Shown here in pieces: positions 18,474 through 26,676 of a stretch of 64,000 nt of DNA. The stretch lies in contig CAMZDW010000004.1 of NCBI GenBank assembly GCA_947305555.1, positions 1-64,000 on the forward strand. The letters are read 5' to 3'. How positions within the stretch are numbered: the first letter of the stretch is position 1; each line of letters starts with the position of its first letter. Under the pieces are notes generated by a model, which did no database searches, was not told the origin of the DNA, and saw only the letters and a list, made by a program, of their open reading frames with translations. The stretch comes from an uncultured Elusimicrobium sp. Lineage in GTDB: Bacteria; Elusimicrobiota; Elusimicrobia; Elusimicrobiales; Elusimicrobiaceae. A program made the translations under genes and the position numbers.

Positions 18474-19070
18474 CTACTTAAGAATTTTTAATCTTTTCAA
18501 ATCGTGCCTGTCGATACGGCATTGTTCTGCCGATATAATCCCAGACATATCGGTAATGGCTTTTTTTAAATCATCATTTAAAAGTGCGTAATCGTATCGA
18601 TCGAGTTCCTGCATTTCTTTTTTTGCCGTTTCCAAACGGATTTCAATATCTTGCGTATTATCGTTGCGTCCCAAAATACGTTTCTTAAGCTCACGCAAAC
18701 TGGGGGGAATGATAAATATCATGACCGCTTCGGGATATTGTTTCTTGACGGTACGAGAACCTTGCACATCAATAACTAGAATCGGGCAAATTCCCTTTTT
18801 AAGTAAGCTATCAACGGATTTTTTAGGAATCCCGTAATAGCTGGTATGCACTTGGGCCCATTCGAGCATTTGATTTTTCTTGATAGCTTGCTCAAATTGT
18901 TTAATCGTCCAAAAGTGATAATCTTTTCCGTCTTTTTCGCCTTTTCTGGGTGCACGTGTAGTAGCCGTAATCACGCGTGAAACAGTTTTATTTTGTTTTA
19001 AAACCGCATCCACGATCGTGGTTTTACCTGCGCCCGACGGGGAAGATACAATTATGGGAAACGCCTTCAT
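18474..19070 (-). CDS. gmk: Guanylate kinase
   Basis: Phosphorylates GMP to GDP; 198 residues. The P-loop is SSPSGAGKTTI, followed by the GMP-binding RAPRKGEKDGKDYHFW and the lid IFIIPPSLRELKKRILGR. The frame is open 12 codons farther upstream, but ATG 19070 gives the normal N-terminus. It has no Shine-Dalgarno sequence. Instead a TATAAT ends 6 bases before it, so the mRNA is predicted to be leaderless. Confidence 0.96.
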   Translation of the reverse strand: MKAFPIIVSSPSGAGKTTIVDAVLKQNKTVSRVITATTRAPRKGEKDGKDYHFWTIKQFEQAIKKNQMLEWAQVHTSYYGIPKKSVDSLLKKGICPILVIDVQGSRTVKKQYPEAVMIFIIPPSLRELKKRILGRNDNTQDIEIRLETAKKEMQELDRYDYALLNDDLKKAITDMSGIISAEQCRIDRHDLKRLKILK

Positions 19071-19076
19071 ATTGCT

Positions 19077-19106
19077 ATTATAGTAAATAGGGGGGAGGCG
19101 GAGCAA
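19077..19106 (-). promoter_or_regulatory. Promoter of gmk (leaderless arrangement)
   Basis: On the minus strand, TTGCTC (19101-19106), an 18-base spacer and a consensus TATAAT (19077-19082). Only 6 bases (AGCAAT) separate the -10 from the gmk ATG, so transcription should begin at or next to the A of the start codon. Confidence 0.7.
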
Positions 19107-19121
19107 GGGGGAATCAATGTT

Positions 19122-19937
19122 TTATTCTTCTTCTACCGGGATATAAGTGCGCACTGCCTGTTTAAAGGCTTCCCTTGAAGCAAGAGACAGCGCATAATAG
19201 CGCATTAAATATATTTCGCTTTGCGGACGAAATAGCCATTTAGGTTTTATTTCTTTAGCATGTAATAGTTCCAAATAAGTTCCTCGGTAACGGGTTGGAT
19301 TCTTAATACATACCATGCGTTTCACGTCCTTCCATAAAACAAATTCTCCTTGGTATAATAATCCTTCTTCCGAAACGTAAAAAATGGGTTTTTTAAACAG
19401 TTGATATAATAGCCATATTCCAGCCGTGGGAATTAAGGTACAAACAATAGACACAATGAACAGCCCAAACGTGCTAGCATCCCAGGGTGTAGCCGTATGT
19501 AAGACATAACAATTCACTAATTCAAATAGACCCATCAACACAAAAAATCCAATAAATAACCCCATGATAATAAATCCAGTTAACCCCACTACGTAGGAGC
19601 ATTTGCTAGTAGGATGATTTGCATAAAATTTAAGCACATGGGCACCCAGAAACTGCGGTAATGAATCTGGAGCGGATTTCTTTTTGAACAATGGACGCAA
19701 CGTATGGACGATCAAAGCAATTCCAACCCCTACGATAAACAAATCTAATAAAACGTTTACAGTATCTAACGCAATATGCCACCCAAGGTTTGTTTGCGGC
19801 ACCACGCATTTAGTACCAATTCTCCAAGCATCACAACTTAAATAGCGCCAAGACACCAGTAATCTGAGTGCGCCAATCAGTAGGGTACTAATTCCAATGG
19901 TAAAAACCCAAAAATTAAATCCACTATTTCTTTTCAT
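19122..19937 (-). CDS. Multi-pass membrane protein of unknown function
   Basis: 271 residues, not recognised. About four hydrophobic segments occupy residues ~8-30, ~55-82, ~112-140 and ~160-182. The C-terminal ~85 residues are soluble (FYVSEEGLLYQGEFVLWKDV), a pattern like the membrane-associated PH-like domains of small bacterial membrane proteins. Two cysteines, C35 and C44, face the same loop. It has its own promoter (TATAAT 6 bases before the ATG, no Shine-Dalgarno) and lies between gmk and ppdK without an obvious functional link. Confidence 0.6.
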   Translation of the reverse strand: MKRNSGFNFWVFTIGISTLLIGALRLLVSWRYLSCDAWRIGTKCVVPQTNLGWHIALDTVNVLLDLFIVGVGIALIVHTLRPLFKKKSAPDSLPQFLGAHVLKFYANHPTSKCSYVVGLTGFIIMGLFIGFFVLMGLFELVNCYVLHTATPWDASTFGLFIVSIVCTLIPTAGIWLLYQLFKKPIFYVSEEGLLYQGEFVLWKDVKRMVCIKNPTRYRGTYLELLHAKEIKPKWLFRPQSEIYLMRYYALSLASREAFKQAVRTYIPVEEE

Positions 19938-19943
19938 AATTCC

Positions 19944-19949
19944 ATTATA
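19944..19949 (-). promoter_or_regulatory. -10 element of the 19937 membrane-protein gene (leaderless arrangement)
   Basis: Minus-strand TATAAT followed by GGAATT and the ATG, a 6-base gap, with no Shine-Dalgarno sequence. It lies directly downstream of the ppdK terminator, which makes it a separate transcription unit. Confidence 0.6.
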
Positions 19950-19955
19950 TACAAA

Positions 19956-19981
19956 ACAGGCCCCTTGAACAAGGAGCCTGT
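19956..19981 (-). terminator. Rho-independent terminator of ppdK
   Basis: Stem of about ten pairs with one mismatch (arms CAGGCTCCTTG and CAAGGGGCCTG, read on the minus strand) followed by TTTTGT. It lies 22 bases after the ppdK stop. Confidence 0.8.
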
Positions 19982-20002
19982 AAATTTTGCCTAAACAATT
20001 AC

Positions 20003-22789
20003 TTATTTGCGTTTCTTTTTAGCCAAGACGTCTTTGGCGGCAGCTTGCGCAGCAGCCAAGCGAGCTATCGGCACGCGGAAGGCCGAGCAAGAAACGTAGG
20101 TGAACCCTTCGCGGTGGCAGAATTCGACGCTTTCCGGGTCACCGCCGTGTTCGCCGCAGATACCAACTTTCAAGTTCGGTTTTTGCGCGCGTCCTTCGGT
20201 TACGGCATGTTCAATGAGCATTCCTACACCGCGTTGATCCAAGGTTTGGAACGGATCGGCTTCCAGGATGCCTTGTTTCAAGTACTCGGGCAAGAATGCA
20301 CCGATATCGTCGCGAGAGAAACCAAACGTCATTTGCGTTAAGTCATTGGTACCGAACGAGAAGAAGTCTGCTTCGCCGGCAATTTCATACGCCAAGACAG
20401 CCGCGCGCGGAATTTCAATCATCGTACCGACGGAGTAGTTGAGCTTTTTCACTTTCGTTTTGGCAACGACGGCTTCATACGCTTCACGAATGAGTTTTTT
20501 CTGCGTGATGATTTCGTTTACTTCGCAGGTTAACGGAATCATGACTTCCGGAATGGCTTTGACGCCTTCTTTGATTAGTTCGGCAGCAGATTCAAAAATC
20601 GCACGAGCTTGCATGGAAGTAATTTCCGGATAGGTTACACCCAAGCGGATACCGCGGTGTCCCATCATAGGGTTAACTTCGTGCAAACCGGCAGCGCGTT
20701 CTTTGAACGTAGCCATCGTGATTCCTAAGGCCTTAGCGAGTTCTTGTTGTTTTTCCGGCAAGGTAGGCACAAATTCATGTAACGGCGGATCCATCAAACG
20801 GACGGTTACACTGTGTCCGGCCATGGCTTTCAACGTGGCTTTGATTTCTTTCTTCATGTGGGGGAATAATTCTTCCACCGCAGCTTTGCGTTCGGCTTCA
20901 TTGCCGGAAAGAATCATTTTGCGCAAGATGAAAAGCGGTTTCTCAGAATTTTTACCGTAGAACATGTGTTCAATACGGAACAAACCAATTCCTTCAGCGC
21001 CAAATTTGCGAGCGTTAATAGCATCGGCTTCCGTATCGGCATTGGCGCGAACTTTCAAGGTGCGGACCTTATCGCACAAAGCGAGGAATTTAGCCAAGTT
21101 GGTGTTGCCTTCGCCAGCAGCTAACATTTTGAGTGCACCGGCATAGACGTAACCTTTTGTACCGTTGAGGGTTAATTCATCGCCTTCTTTGTAGGTTTTA
21201 CCGCCCATCTTGACGGTCTTTTTGTTTAAATCAATTTCCAGTTCACCGCAACCGACGATGCAGCATTTACCCCAACCACGGGCTACCAAGGCCGCGTGAG
21301 AGGTCATCCCGCCACGTTGCGTTAAGATACCGGCCGCAGCGCGCATCCCTTCAATATCTTCGGGGTTGGTTTCTTCGCGCACTAAAATGGCGTTGATACC
21401 TTTTTCTTGCAAGTTAATTGCATCCATGGAATTGAAAACGATTTGACCGCAAGCACCGCCCGGGCCGGCAGGTAAACCTTGGGCTACCGGTTTGGCACCG
21501 GCTTCGGCTTTCGGGTCAATGGCAGGTAATAATAGTTCGCCAAGTTGTGCAGGCGTTACACGCAAGACGGCTTCTTCTTTGGTGATTAAGCGTTCTTTTA
21601 CCATGTCTAACGCCATTTGCACGGCGGCCGTTCCATTGCGTTTACCAACGCGGCATTGAAGCATCCACAATTTTTCGTGTTCGATAGTGAACTCAATATC
21701 GAGCATATCGTGGAAGTGGTGTTCAAGTTTCTTTTGAATTTGGTCCAATTCTTTGTAAACTTTCGGCATTACTTTTTCTAACGTCGGCAAGTTTTTAGAA
21801 TGAGCGTTGGTAGACCATTTATTCATCGGAGAGGGGGTGCGGATACCGGCCACAACGTCTTCCCCTTGAGCGTTGATTAAATATTCACCGTAGAAATGGC
21901 TGTCACCGTTACCGGGGTTGCGCGTAAAGGCTACACCGGTCGCGCTGGTGTCACCCATGTTTCCAAATACCATGGTTTGTACGTTAACAGCTGTACCCCA
22001 ATCGTGCGGAATGTTTTCAATATTGCGGTAGGCAATGGCGCGTTTACCGTTCCAGGAGGCAAACACGGCGCCAATAGCACCCCAAAGTTGTTCCATCGGA
22101 TCATCTGGGAAATCTTTTTTGAGTACTTTTTTGACCGTTTTCTTAAATTCTACGCAGAGTTTTTTAAGTTCTTCCGCCGGGATTTCGGTATCGCTGGCTA
22201 CGCCGAGTTTCGTTTTGACGTCGGCCATCATACCATCTAAAATTTTGCGGATGCCTTCGCCGTCTTTGGGTTCAATGCCGGCGGCTTTTTCCATTACTAC
22301 GTCGCTGTACATCATAATTAAGCGGCGGTATGCATCGTACACAAAGCGGGGATCGCCGGTTTTGGCAATCATGCCCGGAATGGTTTTTTCGGTTAGACCA
22401 ATATTCAAAATGGTTTCCATCATACCCGGCATGGATGCGCGCGCACCGGAACGTACGGAAACGAGTAACGGATTCGTTTCAGAACCAAATACTTTTTTGG
22501 CTTTGCGTTCTACTTCGTGCAGATTGGCTTGTACATCAGCTTTTAAGGTTTTTGGATAGGTGCGTTTGTTGTTCCAGTAGTAGGTGCAAACTTCGGTGGT
22601 AATGGTAAATCCAGGGGGGACGGGGAGTTTCAATTGACCCGACATTTCGGCAAGGTTTGCTCCTTTGCCGCCCAACAATTCTTTCATTTTACCGTTTCCT
22701 TCGGCTTTTCCTGCACCGAAAGAATACACATGTTTCACAGCTTTCTTAGCAGCCGGTTTCGCTGCTTTTTTGATGGTTTTCTTGACCAT
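20003..22789 (-). CDS. ppdK: Pyruvate, phosphate dikinase
   Basis: Interconverts pyruvate, ATP and phosphate with PEP, AMP and diphosphate; in fermentative anaerobes it usually works glycolytically or replaces pyruvate kinase. 928 residues, a little longer than the usual ~880. After a Lys/Ala-rich 20-residue N-terminal extension comes the ATP-grasp domain (GGKGANLAEMS). Next is the swivelling phosphohistidine domain (GGMTSHAALVARGWGKC), then the PEP-binding barrel ending in ICGEHGGDPESVEF with the catalytic cysteine. GGAG lies rather far upstream (about 14 bases) of ATG 22789. Codon choice is richer in GC than most neighbours, as expected of a highly expressed gene. Confidence 0.97.
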   Translation of the reverse strand: MVKKTIKKAAKPAAKKAVKHVYSFGAGKAEGNGKMKELLGGKGANLAEMSGQLKLPVPPGFTITTEVCTYYWNNKRTYPKTLKADVQANLHEVERKAKKVFGSETNPLLVSVRSGARASMPGMMETILNIGLTEKTIPGMIAKTGDPRFVYDAYRRLIMMYSDVVMEKAAGIEPKDGEGIRKILDGMMADVKTKLGVASDTEIPAEELKKLCVEFKKTVKKVLKKDFPDDPMEQLWGAIGAVFASWNGKRAIAYRNIENIPHDWGTAVNVQTMVFGNMGDTSATGVAFTRNPGNGDSHFYGEYLINAQGEDVVAGIRTPSPMNKWSTNAHSKNLPTLEKVMPKVYKELDQIQKKLEHHFHDMLDIEFTIEHEKLWMLQCRVGKRNGTAAVQMALDMVKERLITKEEAVLRVTPAQLGELLLPAIDPKAEAGAKPVAQGLPAGPGGACGQIVFNSMDAINLQEKGINAILVREETNPEDIEGMRAAAGILTQRGGMTSHAALVARGWGKCCIVGCGELEIDLNKKTVKMGGKTYKEGDELTLNGTKGYVYAGALKMLAAGEGNTNLAKFLALCDKVRTLKVRANADTEADAINARKFGAEGIGLFRIEHMFYGKNSEKPLFILRKMILSGNEAERKAAVEELFPHMKKEIKATLKAMAGHSVTVRLMDPPLHEFVPTLPEKQQELAKALGITMATFKERAAGLHEVNPMMGHRGIRLGVTYPEITSMQARAIFESAAELIKEGVKAIPEVMIPLTCEVNEIITQKKLIREAYEAVVAKTKVKKLNYSVGTMIEIPRAAVLAYEIAGEADFFSFGTNDLTQMTFGFSRDDIGAFLPEYLKQGILEADPFQTLDQRGVGMLIEHAVTEGRAQKPNLKVGICGEHGGDPESVEFCHREGFTYVSCSAFRVPIARLAAAQAAAKDVLAKKKRK

Positions 22790-22935
22790 AGGTTAGGTAG
22801 TTTCTCCTTGTATAAAATAAATCAGCCTTGACGAAACATATTCGCTCAAGTTTCTTATATATTTTAGTATATTTGTGCTAGAAAAGGAAGTTTTTTTTCA
22901 ATAAATAATGTATAAATGTAGTAGAGGAGTATTTT

Positions 22936-23499
22936 ATGAATTTCTTTTCTAAATTAGAGAGTTGGGAAGTAGCTATTCTGGTGATTTGTATTGCGGTATT
23001 AGCCGTGCATTTTGGGAAGAAAATTGATTTTGAAAATGCGTTTAAAAAGGATTCACCCACACCCGTGCACATGGGTGGCAACCAGCGTTATGCCGGAAAT
23101 TTGAAAAAAGTACAAGCAGTTAAAATCCCGGCTTACGTTTATGAAAGCTTAGAGCAAGATTCCCAATTTAAGCGCTACCTAACCGGAAACCATAAGTATA
23201 TTTTGATGTTTACGTATCCGGGATGTCCTTATTCCAGATCTTATACGCATGCGTTTAAGTATTTGTTTCAAGAGCGCGGTTTTGATGAATATTATCGCAA
23301 GCGTGTAATTACGGTGGGGAGGAGTACCTCGGTTTCTTGCCCCGGACATCAAGATATGAATTGTGCCACAGCGTGGATATTTCAAAATTGTTTTGGTGGT
23401 CTTTGTATCTTAAATCCACAGCGTAGAGAAGCCATTGTAGATAACTCCCAAGATGCAAGGCAGCTGGATGCTTTGTTAGAAAAATACCGGGAGTGGTAA
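22936..23499 (+). CDS. Membrane-anchored protein with a thioredoxin-like CPYS motif
   Basis: 187 residues. An N-terminal membrane helix (~10-28) anchors a domain outside the cytoplasm. The segment MFTYPGCPYSRSYTHAF resembles the active-site turn of thioredoxin-fold proteins (CxxS rather than CxxC). Further cysteines occur at SCPGHQDMNC and NCFGGLC. The exact family is not recognised; a disulfide or thiol-transfer role is a guess from the motif and topology. AGGAG 8 bases upstream supports the start. It is convergent with hydE, and the two stops are adjacent. Confidence 0.65.
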   Translation: MNFFSKLESWEVAILVICIAVLAVHFGKKIDFENAFKKDSPTPVHMGGNQRYAGNLKKVQAVKIPAYVYESLEQDSQFKRYLTGNHKYILMFTYPGCPYSRSYTHAFKYLFQERGFDEYYRKRVITVGRSTSVSCPGHQDMNCATAWIFQNCFGGLCILNPQRREAIVDNSQDARQLDALLEKYREW

Positions 23500-24540
23500 T
23501 TATTTATTTTTTAAGTAATCGCCGTGGAAACCTTTTGCGTTTTCTACATAGCGGCCAATGGATTTAATTTTTGACTCTATACATCCGCGGCATTTTTCTG
23601 CGCTGTCACCCAGGCAAATTTTACCGGGATACAATTCGTAAAATGGGCGAAATTCCCGGTCCGTCGCATTAGGCATGACGACATTTGCGCCGCTTTTAAG
23701 CGCCAAGAGACGACCATCCGGATGCAAACTTTCCATGGCGGTTGTGGCAGGGATATTAATATCTGGTAGCAGCAAGCGCATCACGGCCATCATTTTTAAG
23801 GAAAGTTCAAAATGCCCGTCCGTTTTTTCGTTGGCCAGCGGTGTTTGCGGGTGCGGAATAAAGGGACCAATTCCGGCCATATCTACGGGAAGTTTTTGAA
23901 AAAATAGTAAATCATTTGCTAGGCTAGCTACCGTCTGTCCCGGTAATCCTACCAGCGAGCCGGAGCCGACCTCATACCCCAACTCTTTTAAATCATACAA
24001 GCATTGTACGCGGCGATCCCAGCTTAGGCCGGGATCTAATTTTTCGTAAAGATTTTTATCGGTGGTTTCAATACGCAGTAGGTAGCGGTCGGCTCCGGCC
24101 TGGCGGTAAGCGGCATATTCTTCACGCGATTTTTCGCCGATGCTAAGCGTGAGGGCTACATCTAATTTTTTGATTTCGCGGATGATGTAGCACAATGTAT
24201 CCGTATTGAACCACAAATCTTCGCCGGATTGTAAAACAATTGTTTTATATCCGTAAGAAACGGCTTGGCGTGCTGTTTGCAAAATTTGCTCCGGAGTCAA
24301 ACGATAGCGATGAACACGCAAATTACTTTTGCGAATCCCGCAATATAAACAATCGTTTTTGCAATAGTTGGAAAATTCAATCAATGCGCGTAAATAGACC
24401 CCATCGCCCACATACTGTTGACGAATGCGATCAGCCGCTTCAAACAAAACGGGTGCTTCCTGGATACGCAGCAAAGAAACGAGTTCTTCCCGATTAAGCG
24501 TATGCGTTTCTGCGGCTTTTGTTACGAGTGAATTTATCAT
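23500..24540 (-). CDS. hydE: [FeFe]-hydrogenase maturation radical SAM enzyme HydE
   Basis: 346 residues. NYCKNDCLYCGIRKSN carries the CX3CX2C radical SAM cluster in the HydE/BioB subfamily style, followed by YRLTPEQILQTA and LQSGED. Near the C-terminus, CLGDSAEKCRGC matches the three extra cysteines that bind a second cluster in many HydE proteins. HydE supplies part of the H-cluster (dithiomethylamine and organometallic precursor steps). Neither hydF, hydG nor a hydrogenase gene is in the window, so this gene is orphaned from its partners. BioB and PylB are relatives, but the C-terminal cysteines favour HydE. Confidence 0.88.
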   Translation of the reverse strand: MINSLVTKAAETHTLNREELVSLLRIQEAPVLFEAADRIRQQYVGDGVYLRALIEFSNYCKNDCLYCGIRKSNLRVHRYRLTPEQILQTARQAVSYGYKTIVLQSGEDLWFNTDTLCYIIREIKKLDVALTLSIGEKSREEYAAYRQAGADRYLLRIETTDKNLYEKLDPGLSWDRRVQCLYDLKELGYEVGSGSLVGLPGQTVASLANDLLFFQKLPVDMAGIGPFIPHPQTPLANEKTDGHFELSLKMMAVMRLLLPDINIPATTAMESLHPDGRLLALKSGANVVMPNATDREFRPFYELYPGKICLGDSAEKCRGCIESKIKSIGRYVENAKGFHGDYLKNK

Positions 24541-24547
24541 CTTTAAG

Positions 24548-24556
24548 AGTATAGCA
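24548..24556 (-). promoter_or_regulatory. Extended -10 promoter of hydE (leaderless arrangement)
   Basis: Minus strand reads TTTTTGC then TATACT, 7 bases, and the hydE ATG. The TGC before the hexamer makes an extended -10. No Shine-Dalgarno sequence fits between the -10 and the ATG. Confidence 0.6.
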
Positions 24557-24568
24557 AAAATATAGGTC

Positions 24569-24686
24569 TTAGGTCCTAAAGCCCGATGGGTCCGGTTTAT
24601 GTAAAATCGTAGGCCTAAATTCCGTATGAAAATGGGTACTAGGACCCTGGTGATTTCCCGTCATAAACCGTATGATATAAATATCA
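24569..24686. repeat. Cluster of inverted repeats upstream of a small ORF
   Basis: A dense set of short palindromes in a non-coding stretch: TTAGG/CCTAA (24569-24579), GGGTCC (24588-24593) with GGACCC (24642-24647), CGGTTTATG (24593-24601) with CATAAACCG (24662-24670), and TGATAT/ATATCA (24673-24686) overlapping a likely AT-rich -10. They could be operators, an RNA fold or the remnant of a mobile-element end. Confidence 0.5.
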
Positions 24687-24712
24687 AATTAGACTAAAAG
24701 GAGGTGGCCCGT

Positions 24713-24871
24713 ATGAATCGTGAAACAGAAAAACAAACGCAAGCATTAAAACAAGAGCGATTGCTTAAAGCGTTTGAAGGCGTTCAGTACAAATTCTTTG
24801 CCGATTGGACCGATATGGACCGCTTTACTCAAGAACTTTTGGGAACCGATATTCGAACAATTTTGCCGTGA
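24713..24871 (+). CDS. Small ORF, 52 residues, unknown
   Basis: Encodes a soluble, charged peptide that begins MNRETEKQTQALKQERLL and ends in LLGTDIRTILP. A near-perfect AGGAGGTGG lies at the ideal distance (7-8 bases) before the ATG, which is the main reason to believe it is translated. The first half is probably helical. No family is recognised. It may be a genuine small protein or the 5' remnant of a longer gene, since the inverted repeats upstream and the non-coding stretch downstream suggest past rearrangement. Confidence 0.45.
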   Translation: MNRETEKQTQALKQERLLKAFEGVQYKFFADWTDMDRFTQELLGTDIRTILP

Positions 24872-24959
24872 TGAAGTAAGTATAATTCATAAACGTCCTA
24901 CAAACTCCTATAACCGGACATCTGTCCTTATTGGAAAGTGGTTTTTAAATAAAATGTGT

Positions 24960-24965
24960 TATAAT
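24960..24965 (+). promoter_or_regulatory. -10 element upstream of the secreted-peptide/protease unit
   Basis: TATAAT ending 8 bases before ATG 24974, with no Shine-Dalgarno between. It lies upstream of the duplicated block, so only the first protease copy has this promoter directly in front of it. Confidence 0.5.
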
Positions 24966-24973
24966 TGGATTAG

Positions 24974-25087
24974 ATGCATATACCTAACTTTATTTTTTTA
25001 ATTATTAGTTTGTTGATGTCTTTTTGCTTGAGCGGAAAAATCTTACACGCTCAAGAAGTTGCCATGCAGGAAAAACCTAAAAAATAA
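24974..25087 (+). CDS. Small secreted peptide, 37 residues, signal-peptide-like
   Basis: The frame reads MHIPNFIFLIISLLMSFCLS and continues to a signal-peptidase-like ILHA, then QEVAMQEKPKK. It therefore looks like a short exported peptide or a signal-peptide leader ORF. The last 23 codons lie inside the 356-bp block that is repeated before the second protease, where an in-frame ATG (26321) would give a 23-residue version (26321-26392). Translation is predicted to be leaderless. The function is unknown; translational coupling to the protease 36 bases downstream is possible. Confidence 0.4.
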   Translation: MHIPNFIFLIISLLMSFCLSGKILHAQEVAMQEKPKK

Positions 25088-25371
25088 CGTAGGAAGGTAA
25101 AAACTTAAATTGTGAGGAAAATCATGAAAACACAAACTCATTTAAACAGATGGTTCGGTGTGTTGGGGTGTTTGTTATTAGCCTCCGGGGTGTATGCTCA
25201 AGAAACTTCCTCTAAATTCTTACCGGTATATAATTCTTCTACCGGAAAGATAGAAGAAATTGAGATTAATGAAAACTTGACAGAAATTGCCGGCTTCGAA
25301 CCTCAATCTGAAACGGAAACCGTGATGGAAAAAGGGATTATAGGCCGGGAAGACTGGTATCAGGTCGATGG
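25016..25371 (+). repeat. Copy 1 of a 356-bp perfect direct repeat (leader plus protease N-terminus)
   Basis: Identical base for base to 26321-26676, offset 1305 bp. It covers the end of the small peptide ORF, the ribosome-binding site, and codons 1 to ~83 of the protease (signal peptide and propeptide). Identity breaks at 25372, and the proteins diverge strongly a few codons later, where the catalytic domain starts. Confidence 0.95.
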
Positions 25372-26317
25372 ACTGAAATATCCATATTCTGCTTCAGTTG
25401 CTCTGTTTTTTTCGGGGCAAATAAGGTGTTCTGCTGCTTTGATTGGTCCTTATACAATATTAACTAATGCACATTGTGTATATAAGGATCCTTCTCATAA
25501 TGACGGCACTTTACTTAATCCCAGTACAATTACAGCTTATGCTGGCGGAACAAGATATGGCGTAAAGGCCAAAGGAACTAGAATTTATGCTGCTTCAGGG
25601 ACAGAACGTATTCGCAATTTTAATGCTAGCACCGTAACAGCAGATTATGCCATTATTGTCTTAGACAAACCGTTAGGAAATAAGAATGGATACTTTGGAG
25701 TGAAATTAGGTCAGATTCACCGGAGAGATTCCATTTTTGTCTTAGGTTTTCCAGGAATAAAATCGCATGACCGTCCATGGTTGAGCCCAGGGGCGATCAC
25801 AGGTATCCATGCAGGATATTTTTGTCATAATGCAGATGAAGTATCAGGGAGTAGTGGTTCTCCGGTGTTTAAAAGCAATGATTTGAACAATATTGTGGGG
25901 ATTAACAGTTTTGACTCTGCTACATACCGTGGGTCCAGAAGGACATCTACTTGCAATGGCGCGATTACACATACACGGGACGCCTTAGTCAATTTTGTCA
26001 AACGATACAGGATGGAAAGACCTACCCAAGCAGAATCGCCAGATCCTCAACGGCAACGAGAGGAATTCTTTAATCGTTTGCAAAGTTGGATGGGCGGTCG
26101 TGGGCTGAGTCAGTTCCCGGATCAAACTCAAAGTCCCGAAACAGGTAATCCAAGTTCAAACGATTCTCGCCACAATGAGTTCATGCAAAATTTTCGACAA
26201 AATTTGCAGAACAGAGGGAGAACTTTTCAAAATGGTCAAAATCTCCCAGGAAAGATTCGAAGATTTATGCGCTTACCTCAAAAGACAAGAACTTCTACCG
26301 ATGCTGTTGCATTGTGA
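25124..26317 (+). CDS. Secreted trypsin-like (S1/V8-type) serine protease, copy 1
   Basis: 397 residues. Signal peptide ~1-25 (hydrophobic core then GVYA before QETSS), a propeptide to about residue 85, then a chymotrypsin-fold domain. The triad is H117 (LTNAHC), D174 (DYAIIVLD) and S244 (GSSGSPV). The motif pattern is closest to bacterial glutamyl-endopeptidase/V8-like enzymes. The last ~110 residues are Gln/Asn/Arg/Pro-rich and low in complexity. GTG 25112 is in frame, but AGGA sits between it and ATG 25124, so the ATG is preferred. The enzyme probably acts outside the inner membrane; its target is unknown. Confidence 0.88.
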   Translation: MKTQTHLNRWFGVLGCLLLASGVYAQETSSKFLPVYNSSTGKIEEIEINENLTEIAGFEPQSETETVMEKGIIGREDWYQVDGLKYPYSASVALFFSGQIRCSAALIGPYTILTNAHCVYKDPSHNDGTLLNPSTITAYAGGTRYGVKAKGTRIYAASGTERIRNFNASTVTADYAIIVLDKPLGNKNGYFGVKLGQIHRRDSIFVLGFPGIKSHDRPWLSPGAITGIHAGYFCHNADEVSGSSGSPVFKSNDLNNIVGINSFDSATYRGSRRTSTCNGAITHTRDALVNFVKRYRMERPTQAESPDPQRQREEFFNRLQSWMGGRGLSQFPDQTQSPETGNPSSNDSRHNEFMQNFRQNLQNRGRTFQNGQNLPGKIRRFMRLPQKTRTSTDAVAL

Positions 26318-26320
26318 TAA

Positions 26321-26676
26321 ATGTCTTTTTGCTTGAGCGGAAAAATCTTACACGCTCAAGAAGTTGCCATGCAGGAAAAACCTAAAAAATAACGTAGGAA
26401 GGTAAAAACTTAAATTGTGAGGAAAATCATGAAAACACAAACTCATTTAAACAGATGGTTCGGTGTGTTGGGGTGTTTGTTATTAGCCTCCGGGGTGTAT
26501 GCTCAAGAAACTTCCTCTAAATTCTTACCGGTATATAATTCTTCTACCGGAAAGATAGAAGAAATTGAGATTAATGAAAACTTGACAGAAATTGCCGGCT
26601 TCGAACCTCAATCTGAAACGGAAACCGTGATGGAAAAAGGGATTATAGGCCGGGAAGACTGGTATCAGGTCGATGG
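26321..26676 (+). repeat. Copy 2 of the 356-bp perfect direct repeat
   Basis: Begins at an ATG 4 bases after the end of the first protease gene (26317) and reproduces the leader, ribosome-binding site and first ~83 codons exactly. The absence of any mismatch, set against the strong divergence after 26676, points to recent duplication or gene conversion limited to the N-terminal cassette. Confidence 0.95.

Noticed and set aside
24774-25001. Frame overlapping the 52-codon small ORF that could suggest a frameshifted longer gene
   Set aside because: The downstream part has no recognisable family or consistent composition, and the 52-codon frame has its own good ribosome site. A broken longer gene cannot be shown.
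25112-25126. GTG starts of the two proteases (25112 and 26417)
   Set aside because: The AGGA ribosome site lies between each GTG and the ATG 12 bases later, and the ATG gives a normal signal peptide.
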